64,000 nt of DNA from Paraglaciecola sp. MB-3u-78 (GTDB lineage: Bacteria > Pseudomonadota > Gammaproteobacteria > Enterobacterales > Alteromonadaceae): assembly GCF_002835935.1 (NCBI RefSeq), contig NZ_PJCF01000087.1, forward strand, positions 1 to 64,000. The letters run 5' to 3'. The notes beneath the pieces were generated by a model. It did not search any database. It was given only the letters and a program-made list of their open reading frames with translations, and was not told where the DNA came from. Below are positions 8,690 through 16,618 of the stretch, piece by piece. The position numbers and the translations under genes were made by a program. Positions within the stretch are counted from its first letter, which is position 1. The number at the start of each line of letters is the position of its first letter.

Positions 8690-9370
8690 ATCCTGCAGGT
8701 CACTGGCTGATGATTTAATTTAGTTTTGAGGAGAGATTTATGCCCTGAAGGGCACAGGCGTCCTTGCTGGTTTTTGACTCGAATCCAGCGCGGCGGCGGC
8801 CTTCAAGCCAGTCACTTTATGTTATGAATGACATCCATGTCATTCCCCCTTCGGGCCTCACTTCGTACGTTTTAAATTTATCCCTTAAATTTAGTCTGCA
8901 GCTAATAATAAAGTAACCACAAATTCGTCTGGAGCGAATTGACTCGCTACATCCTTGTAGCTCACCTGCAGAGCAGGCCAGCTTAAGCTGTTGTGATTTG
9001 TTCTAACAAATCTTGGTGAACATCCTGGGGATGGCCCGAAGGGTGAAATACAGCGGACGTATTTCATAAAAATAAGCCGCTCGCCACTATGTTCTTCATC
9101 CAATTATTTGTGATATTTTATATGCGCTCTTCCCAAACCAATGTAACCACTTCGAATTAGTCAATCACACATCCCTGATGATCGGCACTCGGTTACCGCG
9201 TAACAATCTCGACTTCCTTGTCGAGCTGTTCAACTGGGCGAAGCGGTGCTTCTAAAGAAACCAGTTTCACCCTTGCCATTTGCCCCAAGAACAAGCCATT
9301 TTCAGCTGAAACTTAAAAGGCGAAAACAGCAGTGGCGAAGCCACCAAAGCCACTATAATGACTGGCCTGT
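8690..9370. repeat. Hairpin-mosaic repeat block between DUF2293 copy and higBA-2
   Basis: This non-coding block is built of consecutive short perfect hairpins. Between 8922 and 9066 the arms are AATTCG/CGAATT, GCTAC/GTAGC, CCTGC/GCAGG, CAGC/GCTG, GATTTGTT/AACAAATC, CATCC/GGATG and TGAAATAC/GTATTTCA. Other hairpins lie at 8826-8845 (GAATGACA/TGTCATTC) and 9208-9225 (CTCGAC/GTCGAG). Much of the series recurs in inverse order at 39230-39370. Its end (9290-9360) is an inverted copy of the repeat seen at 28138-28210. Open frames here are short and unconvincing. Confidence 0.75.
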
Positions 9371-9391
9371 GCATTTCCTGATTGCGAGTAA

Positions 9392-9706
9392 TTACAACGC
9401 AGCAATATGCGATAAGGTTTCAGGATGAGATTGTACTAATTTCAATAAGGTCACAGCTTGGCCATTGGGCGCACTGCGCCCTTGCTCCCAATTTTCTAGT
9501 GTTCGCACTGATGTGTGCAGGTAATTAGCAAATACCCCACGAGACATATTAAACTTTTCACGAATAGACAAAATTTCATGTGGTGAAATCACCAATTCAT
9601 CAGCAATTTTCACCTCGTGGGTTTTTAAGGTTAACTTCCCTTCACTATGTTCTTTTGCCTCATTAAGAGAAGTTGTTAGCTCTGCAAATAAATCACGTTT
9701 GCTCAT
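9392..9706 (-). CDS. higA2: HigA2-type antitoxin (XRE family)
   Basis: A 104-residue antitoxin. An N-terminal toxin-neutralising segment (MSKRDLFAELTTSLNEAKEH) is followed by an XRE helix-turn-helix (ILSIREKFNMSRGVFANYLHTSVRTLENWEQG, about residues 45-75). It closely resembles, from memory, the antitoxin of Vibrio cholerae higBA2. The toxin gene lies upstream and overlaps it by 14 bases, giving the toxin-first order typical of hig systems. It is expected to bind the operator upstream of the toxin gene and repress the pair. Confidence 0.88.
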   Translation of the reverse strand: MSKRDLFAELTTSLNEAKEHSEGKLTLKTHEVKIADELVISPHEILSIREKFNMSRGVFANYLHTSVRTLENWEQGRSAPNGQAVTLLKLVQSHPETLSHIAAL

Positions 9707-10025
9707 GTTTCCACACCTCCATAAAGTCTTTCAATTGTTTCTTTTGAGCACTGGTTAAATCTGTTGTTTCGTTTTTGGCATATATGGTGAGCAAATAGAA
9801 ACGATTGTATTGGTCAAAGTGGTAATAAATCACTCGAGCACCACCACGCTTACCCTTCCCTTTTGCCGCTACTCGAACGTTTCGTAACCCACCAGCACCT
9901 TGTATTACATCGCCTTTGTTCGGCTCTGCTAACAACGCACATTGAAATAATTGATAATCATCGTCTGATAGATACTCACTACGATGCTTTTCAAAAATAC
10001 TTGATTCAACAAATACTGATTCCAT
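9693..10025 (-). CDS. higB2: HigB2-type mRNA-cleaving toxin (RelE/ParE superfamily)
   Basis: A RelE-fold toxin of about 110 residues. I chose the ATG at 10023-10025 (MESVFVESSIFEKHR); a TTG two codons upstream is possible. The segments GDVIQGAGGLRNVRVA, GKGKRGGARVIYY and FYLLTIYAKNE match, from memory, Vibrio cholerae HigB2, a ribosome-dependent mRNA interferase. The basic GKGKRGGAR loop and the C-terminal KNE are typical. It is the first gene of a two-gene operon with higA2, whose start overlaps its end. A perfect inverted repeat sits just upstream. Confidence 0.88.
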   Translation of the reverse strand: MESVFVESSIFEKHRSEYLSDDDYQLFQCALLAEPNKGDVIQGAGGLRNVRVAAKGKGKRGGARVIYYHFDQYNRFYLLTIYAKNETTDLTSAQKKQLKDFMEVWKHEQT

Positions 10026-10035
10026 AGACAAAGTA

Positions 10036-10050
10036 TACGCAGGTTGCGTA
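10036..10050 (-). promoter_or_regulatory. Candidate HigA2 operator
   Basis: An inverted repeat TACGCA-GGT-TGCGTA lies 11 bases upstream of the higB2 start, flanked by GTA on one side and CAC on the other. Its position over the translation start region fits autorepression by HigA2. This is inferred from location and symmetry only. Confidence 0.5.
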
Positions 10051-10246
10051 CACCTTACAAATTATCTTTCGCTGAATTAACAGGAATATCAATAACTGGA
10101 ACGCCAGTTCGATGCTCTTCAAGAAGTTAAAAGCATGGGATGTGCACACTGGGATCCATTCCAGATTTCAAAGAGTGGGGTCTTGTATTTTGTGCAAAAC
10201 TCAAGACCTGAACCCTTCTGCCGTATTCGCTGTTTATTTCTCGCGA

Positions 10247-10645
10247 CTAATATTGATCCCTAAATAATTCAGCCATTTGTCCTAACTTATACATTATGTT
10301 TCGAGATTTAGCCTGCTCATGGCCGTCAGGAGCGAGTATTGTCATAAGTAAGTAGTCGTCGTCGCTTGATGCACCTTGGCAATAAATAAGGTGAATATCG
10401 CTGGTTCTGTGAAATTGAATTTTCTTTAATGGAAGTGGTTTATCTTCATTGCCCAAGTGGATATGTTGGACCTCTTCTGATTTTACGATGGGTAATGTAT
10501 TCGGGTGATCATAAGGTACATCTCGACCAAAGTTATCAGGCACAATACCTGTACTCTTATATGATACAAAATCGTTGACTAAATCATTTAACTCATCAGT
10601 TGATAATAAGTTTCGTATTAGCCGACTTTTAAAGACTCGTATCAC
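10247..10645 (-). CDS. yafO: YafO-type mRNA interferase toxin
   Basis: A 132-residue toxin closely resembling E. coli YafO along its length: MIRVFKSRLIRNLLSTDEL, FGRDVPYDHPNT, VQHIHLGNEDKPLP, HLIYCQGASSDDDYLLMTIL, KLGQMAELFRDQY. YafO is a ribosome-dependent endoribonuclease that cleaves mRNA downstream of start codons. It overlaps the yafN stop by one base. Unlike in E. coli, no dinB or yafP is present and I see no LexA box, so SOS control is not supported here. Confidence 0.92.
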   Translation of the reverse strand: MIRVFKSRLIRNLLSTDELNDLVNDFVSYKSTGIVPDNFGRDVPYDHPNTLPIVKSEEVQHIHLGNEDKPLPLKKIQFHRTSDIHLIYCQGASSDDDYLLMTILAPDGHEQAKSRNIMYKLGQMAELFRDQY

Positions 10646-10929
10646 TATTCAAAGTCAGCTAATTCTTTTTCAGAAGCGGTTAGCAATTGCTCGGCCCCTA
10701 AAGACGCAATGGATGCCAGACGGGCACTTGATGGACGAAATTGCGAACATTGAGACTTAGACTCTATCAGCCTAACCATCTGTTCATAGAGAGCAGCGCT
10801 AACCATATACCCAGCAGTCTTGTTATTAGATAAAACAGCTACTGGCTCATCTATAAAATAATCCATCGGTTTTTTTCTTAACTCAGAAACTGAAACCGTT
10901 TTTTCGGCCAAAATTAATTGCACTGACAT
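10645..10929 (-). CDS. yafN: YafN-type antitoxin (Phd/YefM family)
   Basis: I start this 94-residue antitoxin at the ATG at 10929 (MSVQLILAEKTVSVSELRKK) because E. coli YafN begins at the corresponding point; an upstream in-frame ATG would add eight residues. The N-terminal DNA-binding half (VSELRKKPMDYFIDEPVAVLSNNKTAGYMVSAALYE) is Phd/YefM-like. The C-terminal tail (FRPSSARLASIASLGAEQLL) should wrap the YafO toxin. Two TGTACT motifs 12 bp apart lie 37-54 bp upstream. Confidence 0.9.
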   Translation of the reverse strand: MSVQLILAEKTVSVSELRKKPMDYFIDEPVAVLSNNKTAGYMVSAALYEQMVRLIESKSQCSQFRPSSARLASIASLGAEQLLTASEKELADFE

Positions 10930-10965
10930 ATACGCACCCAAGAAACACAACATTAGACTTTATTA

Positions 10966-10983
10966 TGTACTAAATTTTGTACT
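10966..10983 (-). promoter_or_regulatory. Candidate YafN operator: paired TGTACT motifs
   Basis: Two TGTACT motifs (10966-10971 and 10978-10983) are exactly 12 bp apart. The known E. coli yefM-yoeB operator uses TGTACA cores at the same 12-bp spacing, and YafN belongs to the same antitoxin fold family. The site lies just upstream of yafN. The yefM-yoeB module at 31.7 kb has a matching arrangement with CGTACG cores. Confidence 0.6.
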
Positions 10984-11028
10984 TTTCAACTTAAGTTTAA
11001 TTGTTAATCACTCTAATGCCATTAATTG

Positions 11029-11170
11029 GACTGCGAACATACATGCGAGGGTAAATCAAAATACAAGAGCATAGGCTTTGCCGACAAACGGCAAAACTAT
11101 GGTGACTGTAATGTTGATTCGTTTCAACGAACCTGCCCCACAGGTTCCTGCTTGCTACCCCGCCTCTTTA
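11029..11170 (-). repeat. Inverted copy of the GCGAACATAAATGCGAGGGTA repeat plus palindrome
   Basis: The string gcgaacatacatgcgagggt (11032-11051) is the reverse of a repeat end that recurs at 28060, 28305, 30125, 30470, 38965 and 42975, and in this orientation at 13667. It is followed by cgaacctgccccacaggttc (11127-11146), a near-palindrome also found at 13758, 16702 and 40281. The block separates yafNO from the GST gene. Confidence 0.65.
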
Positions 11171-11172
11171 TG

Positions 11173-11850
11173 CTAAATCCCGTAGAGTTCCTTCAAATGT
11201 GCCATAAAACCCGGCCTGTCAGCTGCGGCATCGGCGCGGATGGTTTTGACGTGGGGCCGCTCTTCCATGCGTGCGCAGTAGTCGCTCAGGCCCGGCACTG
11301 CAGCCAAGGGATCTTTGTTAAAGAATCGGTTGCCCACGCCGCGGACGACGGGCAAGTTCAGGATCGCGGCGATATCGGCCAGCGTAAACTGATCGCCATA
11401 AGCAAAGTTTTCAAAGCTGGATAATGCCGGCAGCGCAGCGGCTGCTTTAGTAAGACCTGATTCTACTTCCTTAAGCACCACCGGATCCGCTTGTCTGCCG
11501 CTTAGCAGGTTCGGAATCAATCGGCGTGCCACCAGCTCAAAATACAGCTCTATGAACTGCGAGAACTCCTGTACTTTGGCAACACCAAACGGCGTGTCGG
11601 GTAACAGGGAAGGTTCTGGATGCGCCCGCTCGATGTATTCAAGGATCGCCCGGGACTCGCTGATAAAGCCTTCCGGTGTCTCAAGGCAAGGTACTTTGCC
11701 CAAGGGGCTCTTCTGCAGATACTCAGGCCTGTATTTCGGACCGACGCCGGTATAGGACACGACCTCTTCAAACGGCAGGCCTTTTTCAAGCAGGGCGAGC
11801 TTGGGTACGTTGTAGTAATTACTGGAAGAAAATCCGTGGAGTTTTAGCAT
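11173..11850 (-). CDS. Glutathione S-transferase family protein
   Basis: A 225-residue protein with an N-terminal thioredoxin-like domain (MLKLHGFSSSNYYNVPKLAL, then the conserved cis-Pro GKVPCLE and ESRAILEYIE, residues 1-75). A helical GST C-terminal domain follows (ALSSFENFAYGDQFTLADIA about 140-160). It probably conjugates or reduces small electrophiles in the cytoplasm; the substrate is unknown. The DNA is visibly richer in G and C than the surrounding TA modules, and the gene has no partner, which suggests separate acquisition. Start is the ATG with AGGAAAC just upstream. Confidence 0.85.
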   Translation of the reverse strand: MLKLHGFSSSNYYNVPKLALLEKGLPFEEVVSYTGVGPKYRPEYLQKSPLGKVPCLETPEGFISESRAILEYIERAHPEPSLLPDTPFGVAKVQEFSQFIELYFELVARRLIPNLLSGRQADPVVLKEVESGLTKAAAALPALSSFENFAYGDQFTLADIAAILNLPVVRGVGNRFFNKDPLAAVPGLSDYCARMEERPHVKTIRADAAADRPGFMAHLKELYGI

Positions 11851-12415
11851 CTTTGTTTCCTGTCAAAAAGACACAGTGTAACAAATTTCTCAGAAATTTC
11901 AGGGGCAGTTTACCTATTTAACCCCGTAGCGCTGAGGATATCAGTCCCTGTATATTTGAAGTCTTTTACGTTGCAATATTCCCAGCAACCTCCTGCGAAA
12001 AAAACCAACAAGAGAGCAGTTTGTGAACCGAATCCCAAGAATCGCCTGCGAAACTGCTTTCGTGGGGATACCTCAGACTGACCCCGATAGTTTATAGTTT
12101 ATAGTTTATAGTTTATATCATTGCTCCCTAAGACTTGGCCAAAGTTTGGGTCAAACCACCATCGTTTTTTACTTTCACGATTTCCTTTCTCTGTTATTTA
12201 TCGAATTCAATCAAAACATATTTACATAGTCGCGGTTATGCATAACAGCAAACGGCCAGGATATTGGCTGAAACGTACTTAGATGGAGGGAAGTGAATAC
12301 TTTAAATGAGAATTTAAATTGACTGTCCTATTAATTCCATAAATCAAAGACCCCGCAGGTTCGCTAATTACTTTTTTAGTTGCCCTAGTCCCATTTTGGG
12401 ACTATTGTGGAACTT
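11851..12415. other. Non-coding interval with a 7-bp tandem repeat
   Basis: No credible gene is seen. Four tandem TAGTTTA units lie at 12088-12115, directly after the string ctgaccccga (12078-12087), which recurs at many junctions in the island. Near 12350 the string gaccccgcaggttcgc is another member. The remainder is AT-rich with no obvious hairpin or promoter. Confidence 0.45.
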
Positions 12416-12718
12416 ATGAGAATCATCGCCTTATCGACACTGAAATCTTTCTGGGAAGAACACCCAGAATACCTAGACGCTAAAGAGCCAACGTTGGCTT
12501 GGTATCGTCATGCATTAGCTGCCGACTGGAGTGCACCTGCAGCTGTTAAGCAGGATTACAGGCATGCCAGCATTCTTAAAGACGGACGCGTGGTATTCAA
12601 TATTGCAGGGAATAAGTTTCGACTGATCGTATGGATCAACTATGTCTATCGAGTGGTCTACATCCGATTCATCGGAACCCATGCGCATTATGACAAGATT
12701 GATGTACAAACTATTTAA
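12416..12718 (+). CDS. higB: HigB-type toxin
   Basis: A 100-residue toxin of the classical HigB family (ribosome-dependent mRNA interferase). I start at the ATG at 12416 (MRIIALSTLKSFWEEHPEY); a GTG three codons earlier is less likely. Family marks are the central VVFNIAGNKFRLIVWINY and the C-terminal YIRFIGTHAHYDKIDV, whose His-Asp-Lys-Ile pattern is typical. The antitoxin gene follows after 17 bases, the usual toxin-first order. Confidence 0.9.
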   Translation: MRIIALSTLKSFWEEHPEYLDAKEPTLAWYRHALAADWSAPAAVKQDYRHASILKDGRVVFNIAGNKFRLIVWINYVYRVVYIRFIGTHAHYDKIDVQTI

Positions 12719-12735
12719 TTGCCGGAGTAAACACT

Positions 12736-13116
12736 ATGGATATCAAACCAATTAAAACTGATGGCGACTACCGTGCGGCATTAAAAGAAATTGAAAGCCT
12801 AATGATGGCGGACTCTGATACGCCAGAAGGCGAAAAACTGGATGTGTTGGTCACGCTCGTCGAAGCCTACGAGGCGAGACATTTTCCGATGGAGTTGCCC
12901 GACCCAGTTGAAGCCATTAAGTTTGAAATGGAAAGAAAGGGTCTAACAGTAAAAGACCTCGAACCAATGATTGGTAAAAGTAATCGTGTTTATGAAATTC
13001 TCAACCATAAACGCTCGCTGACATTAAAAATGATCAGGAAATTGCATGATGGTTTAGGTATTCCAGCGGAGTGTCTAATTAAGCCTTCACAAGTTAATGT
13101 TGAAGCAAAGTTATAA
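12736..13116 (+). CDS. higA: HigA-type antitoxin
   Basis: A 126-residue antitoxin. The N-terminal region (MDIKPIKTDGDYRAALKEIESLM, GEKLDVLVTLVEAYEARHFPM) is the conserved HigA toxin-binding part. An XRE helix-turn-helix at about residues 60-110 (MERKGLTVKDLEPMIGKSNRVYEILNHKR) should bind DNA. It is preceded by CGGAGTAA, a good ribosome binding site, and pairs with the HigB-type toxin just upstream. Confidence 0.9.
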   Translation: MDIKPIKTDGDYRAALKEIESLMMADSDTPEGEKLDVLVTLVEAYEARHFPMELPDPVEAIKFEMERKGLTVKDLEPMIGKSNRVYEILNHKRSLTLKMIRKLHDGLGIPAECLIKPSQVNVEAKL

Positions 13117-13902
13117 CGATTCAAAATTTCAAAGTGCAGCTTATGATATGAAATTGACAACTTTGACGCGCTTCGCATCTACTTTGGGCATAGAAGTAGC
13201 ATTACGACGAGTATATGAGGTGATGCGCTTGGTCATTATTCGCCCATTAGATATTTAATTTGACTACGTCCCTTTATTTCTAGATCTATTTTGAAAAAAA
13301 GCATGTGCTGTGCACACTGGAATCCATTCCAGATTTCAAACAGCATCCTTGCTGTCTGACTTATTTTCTTGCTACAGCTCTAGAAAGTAAGCAAAGAAAG
13401 CCGCTCGCCAACTATGTTCTTCATCCAATTATTTTTGATATTGAGTCCTTCTTTCGCTCCCAGATTCAAACACTTTAAATTGGTCAATCACACTTCCCTG
13501 ATGATCAGCACTCGGTTACCGCGTAACAATCTCGACTTCTCGACAATTGCTCCTGCATTGTTCTACCTTCCGCCTTCCATGGCGGTCGCTTGTCGAGCTG
13601 TTCAACTGGGCGAAGCCGTGCTTCTAAAGAATCCAGTTTCACCCTACAAAATATCAAAAATAATTGGCGAACATATATGCGAGGGTAAATCAAAAGATAA
13701 GAGCATCGGCGGATGCCGACTTTAGTCACTATGATGACTGTCATGTTTATTAGTTTTCAACGAACCTGCCCCCGCAGGTCCCAGTTAATTGTAAGTGACC
13801 AGAGTATTTTCTAGCGCCATCAGAACAGGCAATGCATTTGCATTACCTGTTCATTCATACTAAAATCAAAACTCTTAATAGAAGTAAAAGATAGAGGTTG
13901 TT
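13117..13902. repeat. Repeat block between higBA and prlF-yhaV
   Basis: About 790 bases of repeat DNA. It includes CTGGAA/TTCCAG (13317-13332) and CAGC/GCTG (13341-13354) hairpins with loops containing TCC. An inverted copy of the GCGAACATAYATGCGAGGGT end lies near 13667-13686, and the cgaacctgcccccgcaggtc palindrome near 13758. A 36-codon open frame at about 13148-13258 (MKLTTLTRFASTLGIEVALRR) could be the remnant of a regulator. The prlF promoter should lie at the right end, near 13830-13890. Confidence 0.6.
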
Positions 13903-14232
13903 ATGGCTCAAGTTGCTTTAGAAACTGAATCAACACTCACAGACCGTTTTCAAACTACAGTGCCTAGCTCTGTTCGTCAGGCGTTACACTTAGGAAAGAA
14001 AGACAAAATAAAATATGCAATTCAGTCTGATGGCAGCGTTGTTATCTCGCGTGCAGTAGCACAACAAAACGACCCGATTATTGGTGAATTTTTAGCATTT
14101 ATAGCGCGTGATATACAGGCTAATCCTGGAAAGGTTGCACCGTTATCAGCAAGTATGCGCGAAAGTGTCGATGCATTGGTTCAAGGTGTTGATATAGATT
14201 TAGATGCTCTGTTATTGGATGAGGACGAGTAA
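13903..14232 (+). CDS. prlF: PrlF-type antitoxin (SpoVT/AbrB fold)
   Basis: A 109-residue antitoxin. The N-terminal swapped-hairpin DNA-binding domain (STLTDRFQTTVPSSVRQALHLGKKDKIKYAI, residues 8-40) is typical of AbrB/PrlF. The acidic C-terminus (DIDLDALLLDEDE) probably binds the basic toxin. PrlF neutralises YhaV in E. coli and represses the operon. AGAGG precedes the start. The yhaV frame begins two bases after its stop. Confidence 0.9.
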   Translation: MAQVALETESTLTDRFQTTVPSSVRQALHLGKKDKIKYAIQSDGSVVISRAVAQQNDPIIGEFLAFIARDIQANPGKVAPLSASMRESVDALVQGVDIDLDALLLDEDE

Positions 14233-14234
14233 GT

Positions 14235-14708
14235 TTGCAAAAAGCGATACCAATGGTGGTAAATGGTTGGACACTTTACACTCATCCATTGTTTAAAGAG
14301 CAGTATTTGAGTCTTAAAACACAAGTTGAGGCTCTACGTAAAAATGACCCTAAAGGTTACATTAAGAAAAATGCCACTAAACGATTAGCCGCTATTCAAA
14401 GGTTAATCTTCGAATTAATACCACACGACCCTACCAGTTCTGAATTTCGTCAAGGAAGTACATTAGGTTATGCTAACAAGCATTGGTTTAGGGCAAAGTT
14501 CTTCCAACAATACCGTTTGTTTTTCCGCTTCCACTTAGAGTCGAAAGTGATCGTTTATGCTTGGGTAAATGACGATAAAAATAAACGAGCTTATGGTAGT
14601 AAGACCGATGCTTACAAAGTATTCGAAAAGATGCTGAAGTCTGGTACTCCACCTGAAAAATGGGATGATCTTTTAAAAGCAGTCAAGGACAAAATACTCT
14701 CCCCATAA
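14235..14708 (+). CDS. yhaV: YhaV-type ribonuclease toxin
   Basis: A 157-residue toxin aligning with E. coli YhaV: VNGWTLYTHPLFKEQYLSLK, EFRQGSTLGYANKHWFRAKF, YRLFFRFHLESKVIVYAWVNDDKNKRAYG, KTDAYKVFEKMLKSGTPPEKW. I keep the TTG start at 14235 because GAGGACGAG just upstream is the best ribosome binding site; the ATG at 14253 lacks one. YhaV is a RelE-superfamily RNase. It is translationally coupled to prlF. Confidence 0.9.
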   Translation: MQKAIPMVVNGWTLYTHPLFKEQYLSLKTQVEALRKNDPKGYIKKNATKRLAAIQRLIFELIPHDPTSSEFRQGSTLGYANKHWFRAKFFQQYRLFFRFHLESKVIVYAWVNDDKNKRAYGSKTDAYKVFEKMLKSGTPPEKWDDLLKAVKDKILSP

Positions 14709-14740
14709 GCACAGCGCTCGCTTTTCCGCAAGGAAGTCCT

Positions 14741-14903
14741 ATGGATCGTATTTCAGATAATTTTGTATTCAGGCACGAACTAAGACGACTGATAGTGCGT
14801 CAGTCTGCACGCATTTTAGCGAAGTATCGTAGTGGGGATGATGTTGATTTTTTGGGGGTGCATTTTATAGGGTTTTGCATGGGTAGTGGGATTGTTTCAA
14901 GGG
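14741..14903 (+). pseudogene. Second headless remnant of the DUF2293 gene end
   Basis: From about 14776 the sequence encodes HELRRLIVRQSARILAKYRSGDDVDF, matching the end of the DUF2293 protein at 6223-6900. The reading frame then shifts relative to the parent (GVHFIG for the conserved tail). Similarity at the DNA level continues to gtttcaaggg (14892 on). The first 11 codons are unrelated. This is a third junction carrying the same gene tail. Confidence 0.7.
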
Positions 14904-15032
14904 ATCTGGCCCAGCAGATCTTTAAGAAATTAAAAGCATGTGCTGTGCACACTGGAATCCATTCCAGATTTCAAACAGCGTCCTTGCTGTCTGACTTACT
15001 TTCTTGCTACAGCTCAAGAAAGTAAGCAAAGA

Positions 15033-15207
15033 AAGCCGCGCGCTACTAAAGTTTTTAACCGCACAAAAAAGCTTATTTTAGGGTCGCTACTAATGTGTTC
15101 CCTCCAACTTCCGCTCAAATGACTTCCCTGTCATTTGCCCCTAAAATAAGCTTTTTTGTGCTGAAACTTTAAATGCGGAGAAGGCAGTGGCGGAGCCACC
15201 AAAGATT
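15033..15207 (-). repeat. Inverted copy of the long-stem repeat
   Basis: This repeat contains a perfect 23-bp inverted pair, 15061-15083 against 15139-15161, built around GCTTATTTTA and TAAAATAAGC. A second hairpin (CAAATGAC/GTCATTTG) lies inside the loop. Other copies occur in the opposite orientation at 28138, 30150, 36187, 37580 and 43013. The outer end carries GTGGCGGAGCCACC (15185-15200), itself a palindrome. Confidence 0.75.
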
Positions 15208-15345
15208 AAAACTAAAGAGTTACAATAGCTCTTTTTTTGATGAGAAATTATTATTGTATGCCTGTTAATTCGTATTGTTGTTGGTAATTTTTTTCCATTT
15301 CTGATTTACTGATATTCTCCTTACTATATACAATACAAGTTTGAA

Positions 15346-16113
15346 ATGGCCCAATCCATAGGATGGACAAGACAGCAATTGCTGGTAGCACTAAATATTT
15401 ACTGCCGCACGCCATTTGGTAAACTTCATGCTAAGAATCCCGAAATAATTAGATTCGCTGAATGGATTGGGCGCAGTCCAAGTGCACTGGCGATGAAATG
15501 CTGTAACTTTGCCAGCCTTGATCCCCGAATAACCGAAACCGGTCGCGTAGGTCTAAAAGGGGCATCCAAAACCGACCGAGCAATTTGGCAAGAAGCGAAT
15601 AAAAATTGGAGCCTATTACTAGATGAATCTATTGATGTTATCGAAACACTTAACGCCAAACTGATTGATATCAAAAACGTAGCCGATTTCGAATCCCCAG
15701 ATTATAGCGTCGACGATCACTTCGTTACCGCAAAAGCACGTAAAGGCCAACAACTATTCCGGCAGACTGTACTTACCAGTTATGACAACCAATGCTGCAT
15801 TACTGGTTTAAAAGAAACTAAACTAATTGTAGCTAGTCACATAATCCCGTGGCAAAAAGATAAGACCCATCGCCTTAATCCACACAACGGATTGGCCCTA
15901 AACTCATTACATGACAAAGCATTTGATCAGGGTTTAATTACTGTCGATGACGATATGACAGTGAGAATTTCCAACAGGTTAAAACAACACGATGAGTTCA
16001 CCCAAAAGGCAATCGTAAAATTTCATGGTCAAGGATTGATACTGCCAAAGAGGTTTATGCCAAATACTGAGTTTTTACAATTTCACAGAGAAAATGTATT
16101 TACACTAAATTAA
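15346..16113 (+). CDS. HNH endonuclease family protein
   Basis: A 255-residue protein. The C-terminal half carries an HNH nuclease fold: QLFRQTVLTSYDNQCCITGL, ASHIIPW with the catalytic His region, then NPHNGLALNSLHDKAFDQGLI (about residues 140-210). The N-terminal half (SIGWTRQQLLVALNIYCRTPFGKL, IIRFAEWIGRSPSALAMKCCNFASLDP) is a helical region often found with such nucleases in restriction loci. No methyltransferase is adjacent; the nearest is 10 kb away. It may be an orphan or phage-defence nuclease. Start is supported by position only; the ribosome binding site is weak. Confidence 0.82.
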   Translation: MAQSIGWTRQQLLVALNIYCRTPFGKLHAKNPEIIRFAEWIGRSPSALAMKCCNFASLDPRITETGRVGLKGASKTDRAIWQEANKNWSLLLDESIDVIETLNAKLIDIKNVADFESPDYSVDDHFVTAKARKGQQLFRQTVLTSYDNQCCITGLKETKLIVASHIIPWQKDKTHRLNPHNGLALNSLHDKAFDQGLITVDDDMTVRISNRLKQHDEFTQKAIVKFHGQGLILPKRFMPNTEFLQFHRENVFTLN

Positions 16114-16199
16114 GCTTACAAGACAGGCATGAAAATTATTTACCGACTGAAAAACTAAACGTTGTTATGACTACGATTCAATCCACTTCCCGTTAAAAA

Positions 16200-16266
16200 A
16201 ACCACTAGTCAATTATCCAACCTATTGTTTTTAAGACCTTTATCTAAAATTTATATTATAGTGGTT
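16200..16266. repeat. 67-bp miniature inverted-repeat element, copy 1
   Basis: A 67-bp AT-rich unit bounded by AACCACTA and TAGTGGTT. An almost identical copy lies at 16619-16685, and similarity extends a few bases on both sides (aaaaaa before, gtcctgttaatt after). The two copies flank an IS66-family remnant. Confidence 0.6.
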
Positions 16267-16280
16267 GTCCTGTTAATTCG

Positions 16281-16539
16281 GTTCGAAAATGCCATTCGTC
16301 CCTTTGCTGTTGGTAGGCGCGCCTGGTTATTTGCCGATACCCCAGCAGGCGCTAATGCCAGTGCAATCCATTATAGCCTGATTGAGTCAGCCAAAATTCA
16401 TGAGCTTGAACCTTACGCTTATCTCAATGCCGTGTTCAAGGCGTTACCCTATGCTGACACGGTTGAAAAGATCGAAGACCTCCTGCCATGGAATTTCAAA
16501 AATTCAAAACCCAGTTGGCTACCCCCGCACGTTCAATAG
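16281..16539 (+). pseudogene. C-terminal remnant of an IS66-family transposase
   Basis: About 85 residues (ENAIRPFAVGRRAWLFADTP, SAIHYSLIESAKIHELEPYAYLNAVF, KIEDLLPWN) match the conserved end of IS66-family transposases. No upstream part or partner genes exist, so it is a dead fragment. It is bounded by two copies of a 67-bp miniature repeat. Confidence 0.8.
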
Positions 16540-16618
16540 CGCTTACTGTGAACTGTTAGATTATGACAAGGATATTTATACTTGGAAAGTACGTCGGTTT
16601 ATTAAGCGCTTACAAAAA

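Noticed and set aside
8891-9103. 70-residue frame on the minus strand in the hairpin block, with a relative at 39161-39406
   Set aside because: Both frames lie on repeat DNA made of hairpins, without a ribosome binding site; shared sequence reflects the DNA repeat, not protein conservation.
10640-10990. SOS (LexA) control of yafNO as in E. coli
   Set aside because: No CTGT-N8-ACAG box is seen upstream, and dinB and yafP are absent.
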